The notes under the pieces were generated by a model. It was given only the letters and a program-made list of their open reading frames with translations. It ran no database searches and was not told where the DNA came from. From positions 1 to 37,438 of the forward strand of contig QIKY01000239.1 in the NCBI GenBank assembly GCA_003233175.1: a DNA stretch of 37,438 nt, written 5' to 3'. The translations under genes were made by a program, and so were the position numbers. The stretch comes from Planctomycetaceae bacterium. Its GTDB lineage: Bacteria; Planctomycetota; Planctomycetia; Pirellulales; Pirellulaceae. Positions 1-7,964 of this stretch are shown in pieces (position 1 is the first letter of the stretch; every line of letters starts with the position of its first letter).

Positions 1-164
1 ACTCAGAGGAACAACCACGCCGTTACACGGCAATGCGTTTAACAATTCAAAACCACCAAGTCGTCACTAATTTCGCGAGCGATGCTAAGGGTTGCTTCGT
101 TGCGATATGCCAAGCCGAAGGCGCCCACCGCCATTGGCCTTACGGATCGCCCGAAACTCAACGA

Positions 165-185
165 CTACCGGCTGGAAGCCGGTAG
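165..185. repeat. short palindrome, 9-bp stem with GGA loop
   Basis: CTACCGGCT, then GGA, then AGCCGGTAG: a perfect 9-bp stem with a 3-nt loop. It shares the layout arm-CT-(purines)-AG-arm with the palindromes at 212-223, 7900-7913, 7932-7945 and 35973-35986. Confidence 0.7.
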
Positions 186-211
186 GTTCGGCAAAAGAAG
201 TCGTGAGCTAC

Positions 212-223
212 GGACTGAAGTCC
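212..223. repeat. short palindrome with CTGAAG core
   Basis: GGACT-GA-AGTCC, flanked by TAC on the left and TACG on the right. Same CT(G/A)AAG core as the palindromes near 7900 and 35973, so probably the same class of short intergenic repeat. Confidence 0.6.
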
Positions 224-290
224 TACGCACGCGACAAAAGAAAACACGCAACCCTTCCTCAAGAGGCAGCCAATGAAAAAGAAGAATCAC

Positions 291-342
291 CACAGAGAGC
301 ACAGAGACAAAGACGCCCTAAAAAATCTCTGTGTGCTCTGTG
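291..342. repeat. imperfect inverted repeat, 17-nt arms
   Basis: Left arm CACAGAGAGCACAGAGA (291-307) and right arm TCTCTGTGTGCTCTGTG (326-342) pair at 15 of 17 positions across an 18-nt loop. I recall similar CACAGAG/CTCTGTG elements as common intergenic repeats in planctomycete and other environmental genomes. No poly-T tract follows directly, so it is not a clear terminator. Confidence 0.65.
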
Positions 343-1157
343 TCCTAGTATCTTACTATCGGCAACAATGGAATCTATCGGCAACACATGGAATGGTGAA
401 GAATGCTTTATTGTAGTGCGTGAACGCCGCTACGACGGAACCACGAAAAACACCAAAAACACGAAAGAGTCTGGGGAAAGAAACGCGTTCATTCCCTTTC
501 TCCTTTTTCATCATTTCGTCATTTCTTCTTCTCCGAGGCCCTCCGCTATTTTGCGACCTCTGTGTTAAAATGTGTACCCGAAAACCCCTGAGCAATGTCT
601 GGATTTCCGCCCCGGTCGGGTGGAGTTGTGATGGTCATCTGTCCAAGAGTTCAAACCTGTGAACGGTTGCAAAAATAGTTCGTCCGAGAAGACTCTCGCT
701 CAAAAACTCCAGCGCTGCCTTTATATGCAGTGGCGACGCCAGTCTCACATAAAAACAGGGAAAACCTTGAAAAAACAGCACCACTCCGCCAATTGAACCC
801 TCACTGACATATACGCGACCCAGACTACTCAATCGCCCTATTTCAATTGTCTCGCGGCAATCCGACGGGATGTGGTCGGTTTAGGTAAACTTGACCACGC
901 CGGTATTCCGAAAATAAGGACGGACAATCGTCCGGCGGCAGCGCCGCCAGGCAAGCTTTGGTCCCGCTTGGCGACTGCAAATCGCTCCCGTTTGCAGACC
1001 GCTCTGGGAAATGGAAACATCCTGCCGGGAGCTGGTTCGATCGCGTGTTTTACTTCCATTGGCAATGGTGTGACCTATTCGCATTTTTTAATGCTTAATG
1101 CGAAGGTCGTGCTTTTCAGCCGCAGGAGGTGGAACGCCGGAGCTAGAGAGGGCCCAC

Positions 1158-2102
1158 GTGACGCGTTTATCAATCATCATTCCGTTTTCAGGACCGACGT
1201 CGGAACTCGAACAGACGCTTGTTTCCGTCTTGGAGCATCGGCCCGCCAACTGCGAAATTCTCGTCGTTCACGGCGGTGAATACGACGACCCCTACGCGCT
1301 CGGCGGCGAAGTGGCGTTCATCACGACCGCCAACGGCAACGGTTTCCCCCAACGACTGGCTGCTGGCGTTGAAGCCGCACAAGGGCCGATTATTCACACG
1401 CTGCGGTGCGGCGTTACGGTCGATTCCGATTGGACCTCCCCCGCCTTGGCGTGTTTCGATTCGCCCCAAGTGGGCGCTGTCGCCTCGGTCATTCTGAACG
1501 TAGAAGATGAAACGCAGCTGGCCGGCTGTGGCGTTTTCCTTTCCCTTGCCGGCCGCAGACGGATCAGCGGAGGCGGAAAACGCACTCCCCTAGCTAAAAT
1601 GCCCCGGCTCGACGGCCCCCTCTTTTCAGCCGGTTTTTATCGGCGTGGTTTGCTGCAAGCCGCCTTGCCGGCAATCGTGAAATTGGGCGAACCTTGCGCC
1701 GACCTCGAACTGGCGATGTGCCTGAAGAAAGCCGGTTGGCAATGCGCCCCGGCGTTTGAGAGCATCGTGCTGGGGCGCCCTGAAAAACCTCTAACGGCGG
1801 GATTCCGCCTCGGGCAATCGCTCGAACGACTCTACCGCCGCCATGGCGCGGCCTTCTCCCCGGCTTGGCATGCGGCCGATATCGCCTGGGAAACGCTGGG
1901 CGGACTCACCCGACCCTGGCGACTCCCCGGTCATTTTCTCGGCCGCATCGCCGGCTTTTGCACACCCGACGCCTCGCAAGTCGATGCAACCGTAACCGCA
2001 CTCCAAAGCCAACTGCCCCAATCGCAACCATCCGCTGCAAACCCAGCCTCGCACCCAACCAGCGGCGGCGGCTGGGAAAATAGGCTGCGAAAATCAGCGT
2101 AA
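1158..2102 (+). CDS. glycosyltransferase family 2-like protein
   Basis: A 314-aa protein with the opening strand of a GT-A fold (LSIIIPFSG at residues 4-12) and a DSD motif at residues 89-91, where family 2 enzymes hold the metal and nucleotide sugar. It probably moves a sugar from a nucleotide donor to an unknown acceptor in the cytoplasm, for example for exopolysaccharide or protein glycans. I prefer the GTG at 1158: GAGAGGG lies a few bases upstream and homology begins at once, whereas an ATG at 1098 would add 20 residues unlike the family. The C-terminal 40 residues are rich in Q, P, S and A and probably disordered. No membrane segment is visible. It stands alone and converges on the ceramidase-like gene across a hairpin at 2133-2162. 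Family assignment is good; donor and acceptor are unknown. Confidence 0.82.
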   Translation: MTRLSIIIPFSGPTSELEQTLVSVLEHRPANCEILVVHGGEYDDPYALGGEVAFITTANGNGFPQRLAAGVEAAQGPIIHTLRCGVTVDSDWTSPALACFDSPQVGAVASVILNVEDETQLAGCGVFLSLAGRRRISGGGKRTPLAKMPRLDGPLFSAGFYRRGLLQAALPAIVKLGEPCADLELAMCLKKAGWQCAPAFESIVLGRPEKPLTAGFRLGQSLERLYRRHGAAFSPAWHAADIAWETLGGLTRPWRLPGHFLGRIAGFCTPDASQVDATVTALQSQLPQSQPSAANPASHPTSGGGWENRLRKSA

Positions 2103-2132
2103 GGTGAGCGTCCAAAACCACTTCCCGGTTCA

Positions 2133-2162
2133 GAAGCCCGGCCTTTTGAAAAAGCCGGGCTG
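2133..2162. terminator. GCCCGGC palindrome, copy 1, between convergent genes
   Basis: Arms AGCCCGGC (2135-2142) and GCCGGGCT (2154-2161) with a T-rich/A-rich interior form a strong hairpin 32 nt after the glycosyltransferase stop and just before the stop of the convergent ceramidase-like gene, so it could end both transcripts. First of five related hairpins in the window; this copy has one interior mismatch. It shares the upstream word TTCAGAAGCCCGG with copy 3 at 22822. Confidence 0.75.
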
Positions 2163-2173
2163 CTGTCTGCGTG

Positions 2174-3745
2174 TCAGTTTTCCAGGCCGCGGTTGGCGCG
2201 GTTGTTGTCGGCGGATGTGGCTTGCTGGATCGCTTCGCGTTGCTGGTCGTTGTAGAAATCGACCGTGAGCGGTCGGCGTTTCTGGCCGGAGAGGTTTTCC
2301 AATAACCCCAGCAAGGCCTCGACAATCTGCGGTTCGGCGTCGGGTTCCAAGCCGGCGGTGCGCGCGGGCCATGTCGTGTAACCGCCAAGGTAGTGCTGCT
2401 CCGGCGGCGGGATGTAGCCGGCGGCGCCGTTGGCAAGCTCCATGTTGAACGTGATTTTGAAAGGGCTTTGTGCTTTCAACTTCAAGCCCGTAATACCGTA
2501 AACTTCGTTCGGCATGGCCGTGATGCCGACATCGCCGATGCGAACCGCTTGCAGTACGAGTTCTTCGCGAGGATGTGCAACAAACCAGGCGACCTGTTCG
2601 GCGTACACTTCCGGACGATTTCGCGGCCGCCTTTTTCCAGCAACGCGCTCGCCACGTTTGGCGTTGAGCCTGCTGGCCCAGTCAATCCGTTCTTGGCTGG
2701 CGAGGCGACGCTCAAGAACAAGCGTTGTTTCCGCCATCGCCAATACCGGCGTTTCCTTGGGGTATTCGATTTTCTGGTAGGCGGCGAAGGCCATGTCGGC
2801 AAGTTCGCTGGCGTATTGATCGATGCCGTAGTTCTTTTTTTGTGGCTGGGAGTAATCCATCCAATGCAGATCGCCGGAGGTGCCTTGCGACATCGCGGCG
2901 ACAAACGGCGGTTTTTGGGAGTCGGAATTGGAGTCGGAATCGGCCGCCGCGATTTTTTGTTTCATGAGTTGGCTAAACCGGCCGTAGTAGTCGGCGGAAA
3001 ATCCTCCGCCGGCGCCGAAGTAGTGCATCGAATAGTTGGCCAATAAACCGATCGGGCGTTTGCCGTCGGCCGATTGAATACTGAGCAACGAGAGGCCGGC
3101 GTCGACAGGCCCAGCGGGGCCAATGTAATCAGGGTTCTGGTAACCAGGATGCATCATGGCGCGAACCGTTTGCTCTCCGAAGGGATCGACGGCGTACTTG
3201 CCGGGACGCTTCAACCAGCGGCGGCAATGCGTGTGGTTGGGCGCCTCGACCACCGCCGCGCCGATGCGAGCCGGTTCGAGGTTGGCATAAGCCAATGCGA
3301 TGCCTTGAGCGATTCTCGGCGGCAGGAATTTCGAGTAGATGGGGTCGGCGCTCGAGCCTAGGCAGAGGTCCATCACGCTCGGCGCGGTATGGGTGTGCGT
3401 GGAGGCGATCAAGATGCGATTGATTGGAATGCCGGTTTGTTGGCTGGCCAATTCCTTGGCCCGCTGGCAAAGATCGCGAGGAATCATGCAGGAGTCGACC
3501 ACGGCAATAGCGATGGTTTCCTGGCCCGATTTCAGCACAAAGCAGCGGGCATGCAGGCGATCGCGCACTTTGTCGAGAGTCCGCTCGAGGAAGCCGCCGT
3601 TGTGGATCGCGGGCAGCGTTTCCGGCGTGATGTCGATCGAGTGGGCGCCTGCGAAAATTGGGCCGCGTCCTTCTGGCGCCGCCCAAAGCAAGCCGGGCAA
3701 ACTCAGGGCGAATAGGGCCGAAGCGATGATTTGCAAGAGTTTCAT
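2174..3745 (-). CDS. secreted neutral/alkaline ceramidase-like hydrolase
   Basis: About 523 aa with an N-terminal signal peptide (MKLLQIIASALFALSLPGLLWA). The body matches the N-terminal domain of neutral/alkaline non-lysosomal ceramidases (PF04734): it opens with a GAHSIDITP segment, has a His-rich STHTHTAPS block near residue 115 that corresponds to the zinc-binding HTHSGP of the family, an N-Y-S-M-H-Y-F block, and QGTSGD near residue 290, which matches the segment carrying the nucleophile serine. Characterised members split ceramide into fatty acid and sphingosine outside the cell; planctomycetes have many divergent members, so the substrate may be another amide lipid. An upstream ATG at 3757 would add four residues; neither start has a clear Shine-Dalgarno. 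A 12-bp in-frame tandem repeat (2918-2941) gives SDSNSDS. It stands alone. Confidence 0.82.
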   Translation of the reverse strand: MKLLQIIASALFALSLPGLLWAAPEGRGPIFAGAHSIDITPETLPAIHNGGFLERTLDKVRDRLHARCFVLKSGQETIAIAVVDSCMIPRDLCQRAKELASQQTGIPINRILIASTHTHTAPSVMDLCLGSSADPIYSKFLPPRIAQGIALAYANLEPARIGAAVVEAPNHTHCRRWLKRPGKYAVDPFGEQTVRAMMHPGYQNPDYIGPAGPVDAGLSLLSIQSADGKRPIGLLANYSMHYFGAGGGFSADYYGRFSQLMKQKIAAADSDSNSDSQKPPFVAAMSQGTSGDLHWMDYSQPQKKNYGIDQYASELADMAFAAYQKIEYPKETPVLAMAETTLVLERRLASQERIDWASRLNAKRGERVAGKRRPRNRPEVYAEQVAWFVAHPREELVLQAVRIGDVGITAMPNEVYGITGLKLKAQSPFKITFNMELANGAAGYIPPPEQHYLGGYTTWPARTAGLEPDAEPQIVEALLGLLENLSGQKRRPLTVDFYNDQQREAIQQATSADNNRANRGLEN

Positions 3746-3991
3746 GAGTAAGGCCATCTGCGAATCGGGAAAGGAGTCGGTCGGAAGGGGAGTTTCTCCA
3801 AACGCTCCATTCTACCAGCTTTTGGAGTTCAAGAGGGGGCGTTTGAACCCCAAGGGCTTTATCGGGATCGCGCCGAACTCCGATTTTGTGGTTGAGAGTT
3901 GGTCGGCGCTCTGCTACTCTGAGCAATAGTCACAGTGAGGGGTTAAGGAACATCCGAGTGGCTGTTTTTCGCCGGTTCCCCGAATCGAACG

Positions 3992-4027
3992 TTTTCACAT
4001 CTTTGATTATCTTTTCACATCTTTGAT
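3992..4027 (+). promoter_or_regulatory. tandem 16-nt direct repeat upstream of HTH gene (candidate operator)
   Basis: TTTTCACATCTTTGAT occurs twice, exactly, at 3992-4007 and 4012-4027, a spacing of 20 bp or about two turns of the helix, so both copies face the same side of the DNA. The second copy ends 17 nt before the ATG at 4045. Placement directly before a helix-turn-helix gene suggests an autoregulatory operator (inference). The rest of 3758-3991 shows no gene. Confidence 0.5.
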
Positions 4028-4044
4028 CATTGAGGCCTTCGGGT

Positions 4045-4533
4045 ATGTCGACAACCTACGATACGCACCACAGCGGGCAACCGCCAATCAATCCCGTTCC
4101 ATCGACCCCGCCGATGCACCGAATTCGGCAGGTCCGCATTGAGCAAGGCGTTACGTTACGAACCGCAGCGCGACGCATGGGAGTTGACATTCGCGAAGCC
4201 CGACGGCAAGAGCAAGAGTTGTCGAACCTGACCCTAACCGAACTTTACGCTTGGGGAAAGGCGCTTCGCACGCCGATCGAAGACCTGCTCCACGAGCCCA
4301 GCAGCGATCTCTCTCGCCCCGTATTGGAACGAGCCCAGTTGGTGCGGCTGATGAAATCGGCGGCTTCGATTTATGAATCGACGCCATCCACGCCAACGCG
4401 GCGCATGGCGCACACGCTGATTGAACAGCTTATCCTGATGATGCCGGAATTGGCGTCGGTGTCTCCCTGGCAATCAGCCGGGCAGCGCCGCACGCTCGAC
4501 GAATTCGGCCGCGCTGCGGACCGGGTGGGCTAG
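4045..4533 (+). CDS. helix-turn-helix (XRE-like) regulator
   Basis: A 162-aa protein. Residues about 19-75 resemble a Cro/C1-type helix-turn-helix domain: an R-x-x-R-x-x-x-G-V-T-L-R-x-A-A-R-R-M-G-V start, a recognition-helix region rich in Arg and Glu (IREARRQEQE), and a closing L-x-E-L-Y-A-W-G-K-A-L helix. The C-terminal half (from about residue 80) is helical and of no known family to me; it may mediate oligomerisation. ATG 4045 is preferred because TGAGG sits nine bases before it; a TTG at 4030 is in frame too. Just upstream lie two exact copies of a 16-nt repeat, the likely binding site for this protein itself. A hairpin at 4563-4595 ends the unit. Target genes beyond itself cannot be named from the sequence. 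Confidence 0.75.
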   Translation: MSTTYDTHHSGQPPINPVPSTPPMHRIRQVRIEQGVTLRTAARRMGVDIREARRQEQELSNLTLTELYAWGKALRTPIEDLLHEPSSDLSRPVLERAQLVRLMKSAASIYESTPSTPTRRMAHTLIEQLILMMPELASVSPWQSAGQRRTLDEFGRAADRVG

Positions 4534-4562
4534 GGACTTGTCCGGAATTTACCTGCTAAAAT

Positions 4563-4595
4563 AAAAGCCCGGCATTTTGAAAATGCTGGGCTTTT
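4563..4595 (+). terminator. GCCCGGC palindrome, copy 2
   Basis: AAAAGCCCGGCATTTT, a single G, then AAAATGCTGGGCTTTT: a 16-bp stem with one G-T wobble position, starting 30 nt after the stop of the HTH gene and ending in TTTT. It has the form of an intrinsic terminator and separates the HTH gene from the DUF1080 gene. Confidence 0.8.
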
Positions 4596-4634
4596 CTGAA
4601 CTAAACCGGTAACTTATTTCAGGACGATTCCTAA

Positions 4635-5366
4635 ATGAAGAAAACTTTGCTGAGTGCGTTTCTCCGTTGTTCATCCGGCCGCATTCCGCGCGTTGCGATT
4701 CTCGCCTGCTGCGTTTTATTCGCCGCGCCGCTTGCGGCGGCCGAGCCCGAGACGCAGCCAGAGAAACATATGAAACAACAGCCCTCCAAAAGCATTTCGC
4801 TGTTCGACGGGAAGTCGGTCAAGCAGTGGTGGGTGATCGACGCTTACGCTTTTCGCGATCATGGCGAGGTGGCGGTCGCCAACGGGCAAATCAATATCGG
4901 CGCGGGCTCGCCAGCGAGCGGCATCGCCTGGACCGGAACGCCGCCCCGCTCGAACTATGAGTTTTCATTAGACGCGAAGCGAACTGAAGGAGGCGATTTT
5001 TTTTGCGGATTGACTTTTCCCGTCGGCGATTCCTACTGCACGTTCATCGTGGGCGGATGGGGCGGCGGCGTGATCGGGCTTTCCAATCTTGACGAACAAG
5101 CCGCCATCGAAAACGAAACCACCAGCTACGTCGAATTCAAGGACGACCGCTGGTACCGGGTGCGTGTTCGCGTGACCGACGCCAAAATCGAAGCCTGGAT
5201 CGACAACGAACAACACATCGACCTCGACCGCAAGCACCGCAAGTTTTCCATTTGGTGGGAGCAAGAACCGGTGTGCCCATTAGGCGTCGCGACCTGGAAC
5301 ACCGGCGCCGCCCTGCGTAATATTCAGTTGCGAAAGCTGCCTGGGGGCGAATCCGCCAAGCAGTGA
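4635..5366 (+). CDS. exported DUF1080 (3-keto-disaccharide hydrolase-like) protein
   Basis: A 243-aa protein with an N-terminal signal (basic start, hydrophobic VAILACCVLFAAPLAAA, likely cut near residue 36). From about residue 53 it matches the DUF1080 fold (PF06439), a concanavalin-like jelly roll: SLFDGKSVKQWW opening, then G-Q-I-N-I-G, Y-E-F-S-L-D-A-K, F-C-G-L-T-F, the W-Y-R-V-R-V-R-V strand followed by K-I-E-A-W-I-D-N, and a closing G-A-A-L-R-N-I-Q-L. Planctomycetes carry dozens of these; named members bind or hydrolyse modified sugars, but many have no known activity. AGGA ten bases upstream supports ATG 4635. The next gene begins about 140 nt downstream on the same strand, so the two may be co-transcribed. 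Fold is secure, activity is not. Confidence 0.82.
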   Translation: MKKTLLSAFLRCSSGRIPRVAILACCVLFAAPLAAAEPETQPEKHMKQQPSKSISLFDGKSVKQWWVIDAYAFRDHGEVAVANGQINIGAGSPASGIAWTGTPPRSNYEFSLDAKRTEGGDFFCGLTFPVGDSYCTFIVGGWGGGVIGLSNLDEQAAIENETTSYVEFKDDRWYRVRVRVTDAKIEAWIDNEQHIDLDRKHRKFSIWWEQEPVCPLGVATWNTGAALRNIQLRKLPGGESAKQ

Positions 5367-5503
5367 ATCGCTTTACCATCGCGGTTTCGTGCGATCAAGA
5401 GAGTAGGCGGCTGCGTATCACGAACATGGGTGAAACTACTTTTCTGTTCGCAAGTCGGAAAAATAGTTTGCTCGTTTTCTTGGTCGCGACGAGGCATGCG
5501 GAA

Positions 5504-6994
5504 ATGGCGGGTACGAAGCAACAACACTCGGGAAATCGGCGATCTGGGCGGCGAAGGTGGTTGTTTCGGCTGGCGGCTATTGGTTTGGGGCTGTCGCCGT
5601 TGCTGGTATTGGAGCTCGTTTTTTTCTCGCTCGATTGGGGCCGGCCCGATGCCGCAAACGACCCCTTCATCGGTTTTGCCGCCACGCCGCTGTTCGTTTT
5701 GAACGACACCGGCGACCAATATGAAACGGCGCTTTCGCGGCGGGAGTTCTTTCGTCCGCAATCGTTCCCTGTCCAAAAATCGGCCAACACGTTCCGCATT
5801 TTCTGTTTGGGCGGATCCACGGTGCAGGGCCGTCCGTACGCCAACGAAACCGCTTTTCCGGCTTGGTTGGCGCTCTCCTTGGAGGCCGCCGACGACAGCC
5901 GCACCTGGGAAGTGATCAACTGCGGCGGCGTTTCGTACGCCAGCTATCGGCTGGCGCCGATCATGGAGGAAACACGCAACTACGAACCCGACATGTACAT
6001 CATTTACACGGGGCACAATGAATTCTTGGAAGACCACGAATTCGCGTCCATTCAAACCAGAATGCGCTGGCTCTCTGGCGTCCATGCGGCGATGTCCCGT
6101 AGTCGGACCTACAACCTGCTGCGCTCCGCCGGCCAACAAGCGTTGGGGCGCTCCGCGAACGATGGCCCTGCAAACCGTGAGCAACTCAAGGCCGAAGTCG
6201 ACGCGCTGCTGGACCACAACGGAGGGCTGGCCGACTACCATCGCGACGACGCCAAACAGCGGGCCATCGTCTCGCATTTTGAACACAATCTACGCCGCAT
6301 GGTCGGTCTGGCTAGGCAGGCCGGCGTGCCGGTAATTTTGGCGAATCCGGTTGCAAACCTGAAAGACTGCCCGCCGTTCAAGTCAGCCAGTTCGCCCAAC
6401 CTCTCCGAAGCGGAACGCCGCCGCGTTGCAGACCTCCGCCGCCAGGCGGCAAACGTGAAGGGAAGCCGATCAACTGAGAAGGTTGAACTGCTGGAAGAGG
6501 CGGCCGCGATCGATGCTCGAAACGCCGCTTTGTTGTTCGAACTGGCCGGGGCGTACGAAAGCATCGGAGAAAACGACCACGCGCTGGCGTATTATATTCG
6601 CGCCCAGGACGAAGATATCTGCCCGCTGAGAATGTTGGAGGCGCTGCATGAGGTTGTGTTGCGCGTGGCCCGACAGACAGATACGCCGTTGGTTGATGCG
6701 CAAAAATTGTTTGCCGCCCAGGCTCAGGGCGCCGCCCCCGGCGACGACCTGCTGCTAGACCACGTACATCCTCGCATTGAAGGCCACCAACGGTTGGCCG
6801 CCGCGTTCCTGGAAAAAATGCGGCAGATGGGAAGCGTCTCGCCCGCGGCCGGGTGGCAAAAGCGGCGAACATCGCTATACCAGGATCAGCTCGACAACCT
6901 GCCTTTTGGCTACTACGTACGCGGCCAAGAGCGACTGGTCGGCCTCAAACTCTGGACCCAAGGCCGCGCCCGGCACAAGCCGGAAAAAGATTGA
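5504..6994 (+). CDS. membrane-anchored SGNH/GDSL hydrolase with TPR-like segment
   Basis: A 496-aa protein. After an Arg-rich start it has one membrane segment (FRLAAIGLGLSPLLVLELVFF, about residues 22-44), so the body is probably outside the membrane. SGNH blocks are intact: G-G-S-T with nucleophile Ser105, N-C-G-G-V-S-Y around residues 140-150, G-H-N-E with Asn172, and D-H-V-H with catalytic Asp419 and His422. Between the third and last blocks lie an Arg/Glu-rich linker and a TPR-like helix pair (about residues 325-370, A-A-L-L-F-E-L-A-G-A-Y), which lengthens the usual 200-250 aa fold. Such proteins remove or transfer ester groups on polysaccharides or lipids. ATG 5504 is preferred (GAGG nine bases upstream); an in-frame GTG at 5363 overlaps the previous stop but would put a long non-homologous stretch before the membrane anchor. 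Substrate unknown. Confidence 0.8.
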   Translation: MAGTKQQHSGNRRSGRRRWLFRLAAIGLGLSPLLVLELVFFSLDWGRPDAANDPFIGFAATPLFVLNDTGDQYETALSRREFFRPQSFPVQKSANTFRIFCLGGSTVQGRPYANETAFPAWLALSLEAADDSRTWEVINCGGVSYASYRLAPIMEETRNYEPDMYIIYTGHNEFLEDHEFASIQTRMRWLSGVHAAMSRSRTYNLLRSAGQQALGRSANDGPANREQLKAEVDALLDHNGGLADYHRDDAKQRAIVSHFEHNLRRMVGLARQAGVPVILANPVANLKDCPPFKSASSPNLSEAERRRVADLRRQAANVKGSRSTEKVELLEEAAAIDARNAALLFELAGAYESIGENDHALAYYIRAQDEDICPLRMLEALHEVVLRVARQTDTPLVDAQKLFAAQAQGAAPGDDLLLDHVHPRIEGHQRLAAAFLEKMRQMGSVSPAAGWQKRRTSLYQDQLDNLPFGYYVRGQERLVGLKLWTQGRARHKPEKD

Positions 6995-7186
6995 ACGCCT
7001 CTGGCCTAGCTTGTTCTCCGCCTTCCCGCCGGTTTTCTTGATTTACAGCGACGGTAGCGGCCGAAGAGAAAGATATGCCTCAAGCGGCTGAAAATATGAC
7101 ATTCGCATTCGTCTGATGCGATTGTGCCCAGCCATGCCGCCGGAGGGGTATCTCACCTCATCATTTCGCCGCAAAGGAATGCGACG

Positions 7187-7732
7187 TTGAAACCCGCCAG
7201 CACGCTCCAATATTTGAGCCTTCGTTATTTTTCGCGGCCCCCGCATCGCCGACAGCTCTACCGCCAGATCGCCCAGCGGAAGATTCGTTCGATCGTCGAG
7301 TTTGGAATCTCGGACGGAACGCGAGCCCTGCAAATGCTGAAAGTGGCCCTGCGGAATACACCCGCAGAGGAGCTTCGCTACACCGGCATCGACCTGTTTG
7401 AAGCCGCCGACAACGCCTCCACGATTTCGCTCAAAGAGGCGCACCGCATTTTGAGGCCCACCGGCGTGCGGCTGCAACTCATACCCGGCGACCCCTTCTC
7501 CGCTTTGGCGCGGTCGGCCAATTCGCTGGCAAACACCGACCTAATGCTCATCAACGAACCCTGCGACGCCGCCAGTTTGGAGAAAAGCTGGTTTTTTATG
7601 CCGCGCATGTTGCACGCCGGTTCGCTGATCTTGCGAGAAGAAACGGCGGGCGCGCAGCCGGCGTATCAGACGATTTCCGTAACACAGATGGAAACATTGG
7701 CCGCAGCCCGGCCGGTGCGGCGCGCGGCGTAA
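7187..7732 (+). CDS. small methyltransferase-fold protein of unknown function
   Basis: A 181-aa protein if started at TTG 7187, which has AAAGGA eight bases upstream and yields an N-terminus beginning KPASTLQYLSLRYF; a GTG at 7124 is also in frame. The pattern I-V-E-F-G-I-S-D-G at about residues 45-53, followed by T-G-I-D-L-F-E about 30 residues later, matches the glycine-rich loop and the acidic residue that bind S-adenosylmethionine in class I methyltransferases. Later strands (LMLINEP, AGSLILREE) also fit the Rossmann-like fold. It is shorter than most active members and no substrate-specific motif is visible. It follows the SGNH gene by 192 nt and is followed by a cluster of repeats, so it is probably the last gene of its unit. 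Function unknown; methyltransferase activity is inferred from two motifs only. Confidence 0.6.
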   Translation: MKPASTLQYLSLRYFSRPPHRRQLYRQIAQRKIRSIVEFGISDGTRALQMLKVALRNTPAEELRYTGIDLFEAADNASTISLKEAHRILRPTGVRLQLIPGDPFSALARSANSLANTDLMLINEPCDAASLEKSWFFMPRMLHAGSLILREETAGAQPAYQTISVTQMETLAAARPVRRAA

Positions 7733-7760
7733 GGCGAGCGGCAGATGAAAATTCGCCTAA

Positions 7761-7788
7761 TACAAGCACGAAGCGCAAGCGAGTGAAT
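7761..7788. repeat. intergenic repeat of GCGCAAGCGAGTGAAT type
   Basis: The segment reads TACAAGCACGAAGCGCAAGC then GAGTGAAT. From memory this wording recurs widely between genes in Pirellulales genomes; only one copy is present here, so the repeat status rests on prior knowledge. A second recurrent type follows at 7797-7820 (GTCATTCCCGCG core), and then a CCCGCA-GCG-TGCGGG hairpin at 7840-7854. Confidence 0.5.
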
Positions 7789-7898
7789 CAGCAAACGGTC
7801 ATTCCCGCGTAGGCTGGAACCCAAAAATACGCACGGACTCCCGCAGCGTGCGGGTAAGTTGTTTTCCGCCGCTCGCCTAAGAACGCCAACACCAGAAA

Positions 7899-7954
7899 AC
7901 ATGCTAAAGCATGAACTCCAACGGCGCGCAACATGCTAAAGCATGAACTCCAAC
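7899..7954. repeat. two tandem copies of CATGCT-AA-AGCATG repeat
   Basis: A 24-nt unit, ACATGCTAAAGCATGAACTC followed by CAAC, stands at 7899-7922 and 7931-7954 (period 32). Each unit contains the perfect palindrome CATGCT-AA-AGCATG. The same unit with G for the variable base recurs at 35972-35995, and the spacer ACGGCGC is also conserved there. It lies just downstream of the DUF1501 stop at 7965 and of the small gene ending at 7732. Confidence 0.75.
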
Positions 7955-7964
7955 CCTCGGCCAA

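Larger units (their letters stand above)
1..1157. other. gene-poor, repeat-rich left end
   Basis: No reading frame here has a recognisable protein family, a convincing start site or the codon pattern of the neighbouring genes; the open frames run through obvious DNA repeats. The stretch holds several small palindromes (165-185, 212-223, 934-948), a long imperfect inverted repeat (291-342), and a 9-bp A-rich tandem repeat (about 442-468, three units of the CACGAAAAA type). A 65-codon minus-strand frame at 635-832 is open but unrecognised. I see it as intergenic DNA with decayed repeats upstream of the glycosyltransferase gene. Confidence 0.6.

Noticed and set aside
635-832. 65-codon minus-strand frame as a small gene
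   Set aside because: Open, but no family likeness, no ribosome site and a setting full of repeats. It could be part of a decayed gene, but nothing supports that.
3820-3860. Promoter upstream of the ceramidase-like gene (TAGAAT box with TTGAAC)
   Set aside because: The two boxes are only 12 nt apart, too close for a sigma-70 promoter; no alternative pair fits.
5324-6286. 320-codon minus-strand frame
   Set aside because: Antisense to the SGNH hydrolase gene, with its motif codons on the plus strand; the product is Arg/Val-rich with no fold signature.
7899-7954. CRISPR-like repeat-spacer unit
   Set aside because: Only two copies with an 8-nt spacer, no Cas genes, and the same unit elsewhere in pairs; it is an intergenic palindromic repeat.
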